A program made the position numbers and the translations under genes. Positions 1 to 4,917 of a stretch of 5,714 nt of DNA are shown piece by piece. Source of the stretch: Acetatifactor sp. (GTDB lineage Bacteria > Bacillota > Clostridia > Lachnospirales > Lachnospiraceae); NCBI GenBank assembly GCA_016303085.1, contig JAEDMI010000160.1:1-5714 (forward strand), in the 5' to 3' direction. The notes below the pieces were generated by a model that worked only from the letters and a program-made list of their open reading frames with translations, was not told where the DNA came from and did no database searches. Numbering within the stretch: the first letter of the stretch is position 1; every line of letters begins with the position of its first letter.

Positions 1-827
1 GCATTTGCGGAGAAACGGGAGATGAACTCCTGCAGCTCCTTAATCTTTTCTTCCTTCTTTTTATTGGCTTCCTTCATCTGCTTAATCAACAGCTGACTGG
101 ACTCAAACCAGAAATCATAGTTGCCGGCGTACAGCTGAATCTTGCCATAGTCGATATCCGCAATTTGGGTACATACTTTGTTCAGGAAGTAACGGTCGTG
201 GGAAACGACGATGACGGTATTTTCAAAGTCAATCAGGAAGTCCTCCAGCCATGCAATGGCATCCAGGTCCAGATGGTTGGTAGGCTCATCAAGAAGCAGG
301 ATGTCAGGGTTGCCGAACAATGCTTTTGCCAGCAGAACCTTCACCTTCAGATTGCCGTCCAAATCTCTCATGGTAGAGTAGTGGTACTCGGGACCGATGC
401 CGAGACCGTTTAACAGCATGGCGGCGTTGGATTCTGCCTCCCAGCCGTCCATCTCGGCAAATTCAGCCTCCAGTTCGCTGGCGCGGATACCGTCTTCATC
501 GGAGAAATCCTCCTTGGCGTAGATGGCATCCTTTTCCTTCATAATCTGGTACAGGCGCTCGTTGCCCATAATGACGGTGTCCATTACCACGTAATCATCA
601 TATTTAAAGTGATCCTGCTCCAGCACGGAGAGACGCTGACCGGGGGTGATGGTCACATCTCCCTTGGTGGTCTCCAGTTTGCCGGACAAAATCTTTAAGA
701 AGGTGGACTTCCCGGCGCCGTTGGCACCGATAAGACCGTAGCAGTTTCCTTCGGTAAACTTAATGTTGACATCCTCGAACAAAGCCTTTTTTCCGATTCG
801 TAACGTTACGTTGTTTGCACTGATCAT
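1..827 (-). CDS. ABC-F family ATPase, N-terminal half (partial, cut by left edge)
   Basis: A soluble ATP-binding-cassette protein of the ABC-F type; members bind the ribosome E site and act in translation factor, stalling-rescue or antibiotic-protection roles rather than transport. The 275 visible codons begin with MISANNVTLRIGKKALFEDV. They contain Walker A (GANGAGKST, residues 34-42), a Q-loop Gln at 71, Walker B with catalytic Glu (LLLDEPTNHLD, 177-187) and the H-switch His210 (SHDRYF). A Lys/Glu-rich segment from about 249 is the start of the inter-domain linker that contacts P-site tRNA. No membrane segment is present. The signature loop reads DLDGNLKVK (155-163) instead of LSGGQ, which I associate with the YkpA/YbiT-like branch. 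The start is supported by AAGGAAAGG (837-845) nine bases upstream. Family members are about 500-550 residues, so the second ATPase domain lies outside the window. It is transcribed away from the other genes. The ABC-F call is secure; the exact subfamily and whether it gives antibiotic resistance are not. Confidence 0.95.
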   Translation of the reverse strand, partial: MISANNVTLRIGKKALFEDVNIKFTEGNCYGLIGANGAGKSTFLKILSGKLETTKGDVTITPGQRLSVLEQDHFKYDDYVVMDTVIMGNERLYQIMKEKDAIYAKEDFSDEDGIRASELEAEFAEMDGWEAESNAAMLLNGLGIGPEYHYSTMRDLDGNLKVKVLLAKALFGNPDILLLDEPTNHLDLDAIAWLEDFLIDFENTVIVVSHDRYFLNKVCTQIADIDYGKIQLYAGNYDFWFESSQLLIKQMKEANKKKEEKIKELQEFISRFSAN

Positions 828-898
828 TTCGCTAAACCTTTCCTTAATAAATACAACTTGTTTTTGGCAATTCCGGGCAAATAAGCCCACTGTTTCTT

Positions 899-926
899 AT
901 TTTACAGGAAAACAGGGAAAATGCAA
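899..926 (-). promoter_or_regulatory. Candidate sigma-A-type promoter for the ABC-F gene
   Basis: Read on the minus strand, TTGCAT (921-926) is followed after 16 bases by TAAAAT (899-904), which matches TATAAT at five of six positions. Transcription would begin near 892 and leave a leader of about 65 bases before the ABC-F start codon. The -35 matches only three of six positions, so this is a pattern-based guess. Confidence 0.4.
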
Positions 927-1018
927 GCAAAAAAGATTTTACATGGTATTGATTGCAGATAGAGATTACATTTGATAAGATGTAATTATTCGGAGCCATG
1001 AAGAATATATCAAAAAGC

Positions 1019-1066
1019 AACCGGAACAGTTTACCGGAAAAGGATAGAACCGGCTCTGATTCGGTT
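1019..1066. repeat. Cluster of three short ACCGG repeats with a small inverted repeat
   Basis: ACCGG occurs at 1020-1024, 1033-1037 and 1049-1053, the first two followed by AA. The third lies in an imperfect palindrome, AACCG (1048-1052) and CGGTT (1062-1066), around a nine-base spacer. The cluster sits 30-80 bases upstream of the MFS start, where an operator or leader structure would be expected. The units are short and could arise by chance. Confidence 0.3.
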
Positions 1067-1083
1067 ACCATAAAATAATGTGT

Positions 1084-1090
1084 GGGAGGA
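1084..1090 (+). promoter_or_regulatory. Ribosome binding site that fixes the MFS start
   Basis: GGGAGGA lies six bases before ATG 1097. An in-frame GTG at 1082 would put this Shine-Dalgarno sequence inside the coding region as Gly-Gly codons, so ATG 1097 is preferred. Confidence 0.85.
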
Positions 1091-1096
1091 TTACAT

Positions 1097-2461
1097 ATGC
1101 AATCAAAACTCAATTACAAAAGAACCTTTTTTATCGGACTGGCATTTTTAAGTATCTGTGCCTTCTGGCAGATGTACGACAATATTATTCCGTTGATGCT
1201 GCAGAATACTTTCGGTCTTGGGGAGACGGTGACGGGAATTCTGATGGCTATGGACAATGTGCTGGCGCTGGTGCTTTTGCCTGTGTTCGGTTCTCTGTCT
1301 GATAAGGTGGATACACCTTTGGGAAAACGGACACCTTTTATTTTGGGCGGAACCGTGCTTGCGGTAATTTTCATGATGCTCCTGCCTTTTGCAGATGGGA
1401 GACAAAGTCTTGGATTGTTTGTGGCAGCTTTATTTGCTACCCTGTTGTCCATGGGACTGTACCGCTCTCCGGCGGTGGCACTGATGCCGGATTTGACACC
1501 CAACCACCTGCGCAGCCGTGCAAATGCGGTGATTAACCTCATGGGTGCCGTGGGCGGTGTATATGCGCTGATGATGATTAAGCTGCTGGTGGGCAAGGAT
1601 GACAGACCGGACTATGCACCGCTTTTTGTCAGTATCGCTGCTCTGATGGCAGTGGCGGTTGGTGTTCTGCTGATTACCATCAGGGAAAACAAACTGAGGA
1701 AAGAAATCGAAGCCGCTGAGGTCGAGAGCGGAGAGGCAGAAGAGATTGCAGATTCAGCAGTTGAAAATTCAATACAGATGGAAAGCACCGGGGAAATACA
1801 AAACGCACAGGCAAACAACGGGGACACCCCGGGGCAGAAGACGGCTTTACCCCGGGAGGTAAAGCGCAGCATGATATTCCTGCTGGTATCCATCTTTTTC
1901 TGGTTTACCGCCTACAATGCGGTGACAACGGCATTTTCAAGATATACACAAGTTGTCTGGAAGATGGAAGGCGGTAGTTTCGCAGATTGTCTCATGGTGG
2001 CCACCGTGGCTGCAATTATCAGCTATATCCCTATCGGAAGTATTTCTGCGAAATACGGCAGAAAGAAAACGATTATGGGCGGTGTACTGATAATGGCAGT
2101 CTGTTATCTTGCAGCTGTTTTTGTGGGAACGTATCATCCGCTGGTGAACATTGCCTTTGCACTGATTGGTGTAGGCTGGGCAGCAATCAACGTAAATTCT
2201 TATCCCATGATTGTAGCCATGAGTCAGGGCAGTGACATCGGGAAGTTTACCGGAACTTACTATACCTTCTCCATGGCAGCTCAGATTTTTACACCTATAC
2301 TTTCAGGATTTCTTTTGGAAAATGTTTCTTACAGGACGTTGTTTCCCTATGCCCTTGTTTTTGCGTTGGCGGCTTTCCTGACCATGACCCAGGTGCGCCA
2401 CGGGGATGTAAAACCTATGAAAAAGAAGAATATTCTGGAGAATTTTGATGTGGAAGATTAA
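1097..2461 (+). CDS. MFS transporter, SLC45/sucrose-carrier-like
   Basis: A 454-residue integral membrane carrier of the major facilitator superfamily. About twelve hydrophobic helices are arranged as two sets of six, separated by a charged, Glu-rich cytoplasmic loop of roughly 55 residues (about 198-255). The first-half loop 2-3 motif is GSLSDKVDTPLGKRTPF (65-81) and the second-half counterpart is ISAKYGRKK (316-324). The segment RSPAVALMPDLTPNHLRSRA (123-142) is the other conserved patch. The GSLSD...GKRTPF spacing and the RSPAVALMPD patch resemble the SLC45, plant sucrose carrier and GPH-like group, which usually moves sugars or glycosides with a cation. The actual substrate is not evident, because no glycosidase or sugar regulator lies nearby. 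Length is normal and no frame disruption is seen. The gene is followed by a 120-base gap with no canonical terminator, so readthrough into the GDPD gene is possible. MFS membership is secure; the sugar-type assignment is inference. Confidence 0.88.
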   Translation: MQSKLNYKRTFFIGLAFLSICAFWQMYDNIIPLMLQNTFGLGETVTGILMAMDNVLALVLLPVFGSLSDKVDTPLGKRTPFILGGTVLAVIFMMLLPFADGRQSLGLFVAALFATLLSMGLYRSPAVALMPDLTPNHLRSRANAVINLMGAVGGVYALMMIKLLVGKDDRPDYAPLFVSIAALMAVAVGVLLITIRENKLRKEIEAAEVESGEAEEIADSAVENSIQMESTGEIQNAQANNGDTPGQKTALPREVKRSMIFLLVSIFFWFTAYNAVTTAFSRYTQVVWKMEGGSFADCLMVATVAAIISYIPIGSISAKYGRKKTIMGGVLIMAVCYLAAVFVGTYHPLVNIAFALIGVGWAAINVNSYPMIVAMSQGSDIGKFTGTYYTFSMAAQIFTPILSGFLLENVSYRTLFPYALVFALAAFLTMTQVRHGDVKPMKKKNILENFDVED

Positions 2462-2464
2462 GAG

Positions 2465-2497
2465 ATTTCCAAGAAATTCTAAAGTTTTCTGAATTTC
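2465..2497 (+). repeat. Overlapping AT-rich inverted repeats after the MFS stop
   Basis: GAAATTC (2473-2479) and GAATTTC (2491-2497) are perfect inverted copies around an 11-base loop. An alternative five-base stem, ATTTC (2465-2469) with GAAAT (2473-2477), uses the same left arm, so the two hairpins are mutually exclusive. The stems are AT-rich and no T-run follows, so this is not a standard intrinsic terminator. It could stabilise the 3' end or be chance. Confidence 0.35.
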
Positions 2498-2509
2498 CCG
2501 GGGGAACTC

Positions 2510-2538
2510 TTGCAAATGATCGGAAAAAGGACTAGAGT
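2510..2538 (+). promoter_or_regulatory. Weak candidate promoter for the GDPD gene
   Basis: TTGCAA (2510-2515) and TAGAGT (2533-2538) are separated by exactly 17 bases, each matching its consensus at four of six positions. The implied start near 2545 leaves a leader of about 37 bases. Cotranscription with the MFS gene is the alternative, since no terminator is visible between them. Confidence 0.3.
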
Positions 2539-2581
2539 AGATGAGGTCTTTGAGAGACTTGTGGAAAGGATGTAACGGAAG

Positions 2582-3406
2582 ATGAAAATAGTAATGATAT
2601 TGCTGATATGTATAATCGTGCTTGTGGTGCTTTATTTATTGTCGATTATGCCCAGAATGACGGGAAAACCGGACACGGCTCCCTTCAAAGAGTGGCTGTA
2701 TGCCCACAGGGGGCTGCATGACAATGCTACGGATGCACCGGAAAATTCGCTGAGGGCTTTTCGGAAAGCAGTGGATGCAGGTTATGGCATTGAGCTGGAT
2801 ATTCAGATGACAAAGGATATGATTCCTGTGGTATTTCACGATTTCACCCTGAAACGAATCTGCGGAGCGGAGGGGAAAGTCTGCGATTATACCTACGAGG
2901 AGCTACAGCAGTTTAAACTCTGCGATTCCGACCAGACTATTCCGAAATTTGAGGATGTGCTGAAATGCGTGGATGGAAAGGTGCCTTTGATTGTAGAATT
3001 GAAAATTGAAGCTACGGACACTTCCGTCTGTTCTGCGGGGGACAGGTTGCTCTCCGAGTACAAGGGAATGTACTGCATTGAATCCTTCAATCCGCTGGGG
3101 GTATTTTGGTATCGCAGACACCGGAGGAATATTGTCAGAGGACAGCTTTCGGATGCTTTTTTGAAAGAGGGTGAGTATACGGGAGCCCTTTATTTCCTGC
3201 TGCAAAACCTATTGTTTAACTGGCTGGGGAAGCCGGACTTTGTGGCATATAATCATAAATATCCCCAAATGCTTTCCCGCAGGCTGTGCAGAGGACTTTA
3301 CCGCAATACGGCGGCAGCTTGGACTATCAAGAGTAAAGAGCAGCTGGAGGCGGCGAAGAAGCATTTTGATATCTTCATTTTTGACAGTTTTGTACCGGAA
3401 AAATGA
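2582..3406 (+). CDS. Membrane-anchored glycerophosphodiester phosphodiesterase (GDPD) domain protein
   Basis: A 274-residue protein with one N-terminal hydrophobic helix (about 3-23) and a GDPD TIM-barrel domain. GDPD enzymes hydrolyse glycerophosphodiesters to glycerol-3-phosphate and an alcohol, or act on related headgroups, with a bound divalent metal. The diagnostic motifs are in order: AHRG (41-44, catalytic His42 and Arg43), PENSLRAF (53-60), ELDIQMTKD (71-79, metal ligands Glu71 and Asp73), VVFHD (83-87, second catalytic His86) and VELK (138-141, Glu139). The tail has WTIKS (247-251) and ends in IFDSFVPE where many relatives have a TDxP-type motif. No lipobox is seen, so the helix is probably an uncleaved anchor; the side of the membrane is uncertain because basic residues follow the helix. 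AAAGGA (2565-2570) lies 11 bases before the ATG, a rather long spacing. Lipid or teichoic-acid glycerophosphate turnover is plausible but not shown by context. The family call is firm. Confidence 0.92.
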   Translation: MKIVMILLICIIVLVVLYLLSIMPRMTGKPDTAPFKEWLYAHRGLHDNATDAPENSLRAFRKAVDAGYGIELDIQMTKDMIPVVFHDFTLKRICGAEGKVCDYTYEELQQFKLCDSDQTIPKFEDVLKCVDGKVPLIVELKIEATDTSVCSAGDRLLSEYKGMYCIESFNPLGVFWYRRHRRNIVRGQLSDAFLKEGEYTGALYFLLQNLLFNWLGKPDFVAYNHKYPQMLSRRLCRGLYRNTAAAWTIKSKEQLEAAKKHFDIFIFDSFVPEK

Positions 3407-3413
3407 GTATAAT
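3381..3413 (+). promoter_or_regulatory. Perfect -35 and -10 hexamers with over-long spacing at the GDPD 3' end
   Basis: TTGACA (3381-3386, inside the GDPD coding region) and TATAAT (3408-3413) are both exact consensus, but 21 bases separate them, beyond the usual 16-18. It could be a weak or activator-dependent promoter for the downstream glycosyltransferase block, or coincidence. The promoter at 3453-3481 is preferred. Confidence 0.25.
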
Positions 3414-3452
3414 GCCCACTGTTACATGACTGAAACGTTCCGTTTGGATACC

Positions 3453-3481
3453 TTTACTAATTCCCTGGTTTGTGGTAATAT
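3453..3481 (+). promoter_or_regulatory. Likely promoter of the glycosyltransferase operon (extended -10)
   Basis: TTTACT (3453-3458) is followed after 17 bases by TAATAT (3476-3481), which carries a TGn extension (3473-3475) typical of extended -10 promoters. Transcription would begin near 3488, about 30 bases before the glycosyltransferase ATG. TATAGT (3479-3484) and TATACT (3492-3497) overlap or follow as alternative -10 elements, so the exact start site is open. The 113-base gap after the GDPD gene supports a separate transcription unit. Confidence 0.5.
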
Positions 3482-3519
3482 AGTGAAAGTGTATACTTTG
3501 AAAGACGGAGTGCTTAGAA

Positions 3520-4206
3520 ATGACGATTGGATTGTGTTTGATTACATGGAATGAACTGGAAGGATGTAAGCATGATGTGCCGTTAATCGACAGAAGCAAG
3601 TTCGACCAGGTCTACTGTATAGATGGCGGAAGTACCGACGGAACAGTGGAGTATTTACAGGAGCAGGGCATTGAGGTATATCGCCAGACAGCTAAGGGCT
3701 TGAATCAGGCCTGCAAGGATGGCGCCAACTTCTGTAAGTGTGACGCGTTTGTGTTCTTCCACCCAAAGGGATCGATTCCCGTGGAAGATACTTACAAGTT
3801 CAGAGAGTTATACGAACAGGGCTACGAGTTCGTAGTGGGCAGCCGTATGATGAAGGAGAGCCACAACGAAGAAGATAACAAGCTTTTAAAACCTCGTAAA
3901 TGGTTCGTGTTGGGACTGGGACTGGCAGCGAAGATTCTGTTCAAGAGAGAGGGTAACACCGTTTGGGATACCCTGCACGGTTTCCGTGGCATGACAGTAG
4001 AAGCGTTCAAGAAGTGCGATATTTCCGATATGAGTCCTTCCGTGGATATTGAGATGGTCTGTCGTAGCTATAAGTTAAAACTCAAGCGCATTGAGTTCCC
4101 TACCACAGAGGGTCCCAGAATTGCAGGCGAGACCCATTTTAAGGCCTTTGCCACCGGTAAGAAATTATTGAAATACCTATTTTGGGAGATAGGTAGAAAA
4201 GGATAA
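3520..4206 (+). CDS. GT2-type glycosyltransferase, polyprenyl-phosphate-sugar synthase-like, with altered DxD motif
   Basis: A 228-residue GT-A-fold protein with no clear membrane helix apart from a mildly hydrophobic stretch (about 128-141). It opens with the nucleotide-binding strand TIGLCLITWNE (2-12), then CIDGGSTDGT (33-42) with the family Asp35 and Asp40. VVGSRM (105-110), the acceptor-region LHGFRGMT (152-159), DIEMVCR (176-182) and the tail PTTEGPRIAGETHF (194-207) fit the Dol-P-Man/Glc and ArnC/GtrB-like group, which loads a sugar from a nucleotide donor onto a lipid phosphate. The unusual point is VFFHPKGSIP (78-87), where relatives have a metal-binding DAD/DxD. GGAG (3507-3510) lies nine bases before the ATG. 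It is the first gene of a four-gene run and ends three bases before the next start. Codon use differs from the GDPD gene (Phe TTC:TTT 11:4 versus 5:11; Arg only AGA, CGT and CGC), suggesting high expression or separate ancestry. GT2 membership is confident; activity and sugar are not. Confidence 0.85.
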   Translation: MTIGLCLITWNELEGCKHDVPLIDRSKFDQVYCIDGGSTDGTVEYLQEQGIEVYRQTAKGLNQACKDGANFCKCDAFVFFHPKGSIPVEDTYKFRELYEQGYEFVVGSRMMKESHNEEDNKLLKPRKWFVLGLGLAAKILFKREGNTVWDTLHGFRGMTVEAFKKCDISDMSPSVDIEMVCRSYKLKLKRIEFPTTEGPRIAGETHFKAFATGKKLLKYLFWEIGRKG

Positions 4207-4209
4207 ATT

Positions 4210-4569
4210 ATGATTCAGTCTTTGAAACAGAACAAAATAGGGATTCTTCTGATGATAGGATCCAGTATCTGTGTGTGCATCGGACAACTTTTATGGAAAC
4301 TTGCCACCACAGGCTCCGCCTGGCTTTTGCTTTTGGGCTTCGGACTTTATGGACTCGGGGCACTATTGATGATTATTGCCTACAAGTTTGGCAAGGTATC
4401 CATTTTACAGCCGTTGCTTAGCTTGAATTACGTGCTGAGTATTTTGTTGGCGGCAGTCGTTTTGAAGGAGACCATTACCCTGGTCAAAGTCATTGGCGTT
4501 TTGGTGATTATTGCCGGAGTTCTCCTGATTGCGGGAGGAGATAAGGAGGAACAGGATGCTGCCGTATAG
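4210..4569 (+). CDS. Small four-helix EamA/SMR-like membrane protein (first of a pair)
   Basis: A 119-residue protein with four hydrophobic helices at about 11-29, 37-58, 64-84 and 94-109, the half-size form of the EamA/drug-metabolite-transporter fold. GQLLWKLAT (25-33) in helix 1 resembles the Gly-Gln...Lys patch of ArnE-type proteins. The helix 3-4 region, SLNYVLSILLAAVVLKETIT (71-90), is the EamA hallmark with the conserved Lys-Glu turn. Proteins of this size work as dimers; ArnE/ArnF flip an undecaprenyl-phosphate sugar, while EmrE and EbrAB export cationic drugs. AAAGGA (4198-4203) precedes the ATG by six bases and the gene starts three bases after the glycosyltransferase stop. Its final 14 bases overlap the next gene, which encodes a second protein of the same fold. 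The location next to a GT2 gene favours a lipid-linked sugar flippase subunit over a drug pump; this is inference. Confidence 0.85.
   Translation: MIQSLKQNKIGILLMIGSSICVCIGQLLWKLATTGSAWLLLLGFGLYGLGALLMIIAYKFGKVSILQPLLSLNYVLSILLAAVVLKETITLVKVIGVLVIIAGVLLIAGGDKEEQDAAV
4543..4550 (+). promoter_or_regulatory. Strong ribosome binding site inside the upstream gene, fixing the second EamA start
   Basis: AAGGAGGA lies five bases before ATG 4556 and within the last codons of the preceding gene. It excludes the upstream in-frame TTG at 4529, which would place the Shine-Dalgarno sequence inside the coding region and add a highly charged stretch before helix 1. Confidence 0.85.
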
Positions 4570-4906
4570 TTTAATTCTGGCGATGACTGTGATGGGGTCC
4601 GTGGCCAGCCTTTTTCTGAAGGAGGCTTCCGGCTCCTTAAAAGGTGATAATATTGTTCAGATTTTTCTGAATCTGATGAAAAATTCCAGCCTTTATCTGG
4701 GCGCTTTTTTGTATGTGGCAGCAGCACTTTTGAACATCTATGTACTGGGCGTTATGGATTATTCCGGAGTTTTGCCGCTTACAGCCTTTACCTATGTGTG
4801 GACCATGTTCTTTGCGCGCATCCGGTTGAAGGAGCCTTTCAGCGTTCGCAAGATTGTCGGTGTATGCCTGGTGGTTCTGGGAGCGGTTCTGGTTTCCAGA
4901 ACATGA
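4556..4906 (+). CDS. Small four-helix EamA/SMR-like membrane protein (second of a pair)
   Basis: A 116-residue protein with hydrophobic helices at about 3-22, 45-65, 70-88 and 98-113. The closing part, LTAFTYVWTMFFARIRLKEP (75-94) then VGVCLVVLGAVLV (101-113), is the EamA/SMR signature with the Lys-Glu turn at 92-93. It shares the fold and size of the preceding protein but is clearly diverged: helix 1 reads GSVASLFLKEAS (14-25), lacking the Gln found in the partner's GQLLWK, and a longer polar loop (about 25-44) joins helices 1 and 2. The 14-base overlap suggests translational coupling and equal production, as expected for a heterodimer of the ArnE/ArnF or EbrA/EbrB kind. The following gene starts 11 bases after its stop. 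Flippase function is inferred from neighbours; export of another small molecule remains possible. Confidence 0.85.
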   Translation: MLPYSLILAMTVMGSVASLFLKEASGSLKGDNIVQIFLNLMKNSSLYLGAFLYVAAALLNIYVLGVMDYSGVLPLTAFTYVWTMFFARIRLKEPFSVRKIVGVCLVVLGAVLVSRT

Positions 4907-4907
4907 T

Positions 4908-4912
4908 GGGGG
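4908..4912 (+). promoter_or_regulatory. Ribosome binding site choosing among clustered ATG codons of the GT-C-like gene
   Basis: GGGGG lies five bases before ATG 4918. In-frame ATGs at 4903 and 4906 overlap or abut the previous stop codon (an ATGA junction at 4903-4906) and would add five or four residues, but no good Shine-Dalgarno sequence precedes them at normal spacing. Coupled initiation at 4903 cannot be excluded. Confidence 0.5.
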
Positions 4913-4917
4913 TTAAT

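Larger units (their letters stand above)
828..1096. other. Divergent intergenic region between ABC-F and MFS genes
   Basis: These 269 bases separate two divergently transcribed genes and must hold the promoters for both. Going left to right they contain the ABC-F ribosome binding site, a plausible minus-strand promoter (899-926), an A-rich stretch, an AT-rich segment (about 967-990) and a set of short ACCGG repeats (1019-1066) before the MFS ribosome binding site. I could not pick a convincing plus-strand promoter; TTGATT at 949-954 with a weak -10 around 973-978 is the best I see, and it is poor. No RNA gene or riboswitch fold was recognised. Confidence 0.7.

Noticed and set aside
1082..1096. 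GTG 1082 as the MFS start, adding five residues
   Set aside because: The extension consists of the Shine-Dalgarno GGGAGGA itself; ATG 1097 is perfectly spaced from it.
1114..1596. 160-codon open frame on the minus strand opposite the MFS gene
   Set aside because: It is the antisense of a well-supported membrane protein gene, has no ribosome binding site or recognisable domain, and its composition reflects the opposite strand.
2243..2256. Shared AGTTTACCGGAA between the MFS leader (about 1029-1040) and the MFS coding region
   Set aside because: A single 12-base match with no symmetry or further copies is within chance for a window of this size, and the second copy is constrained by coding.
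2462..2520. Intrinsic terminator after the MFS gene
   Set aside because: Inverted repeats exist but the stems are AT-rich and no T-run follows, so they do not meet the usual pattern.
3433..3445. AAACG-TTC-CGTTT hairpin as a terminator after the GDPD gene
   Set aside because: The stem is only five base pairs and no U-tract follows; a short palindrome is likely chance.
3171..3554. 127-codon plus-strand frame spanning the GDPD end and the GT2 start
   Set aside because: It lies out of frame with two clear genes across their intergenic gap and promoter, and the peptide shows no family features.
4529..4555. TTG 4529 as the start of the second EamA/SMR gene
   Set aside because: The added residues are highly charged and encoded by the ribosome binding site; ATG 4556 has ideal spacing.
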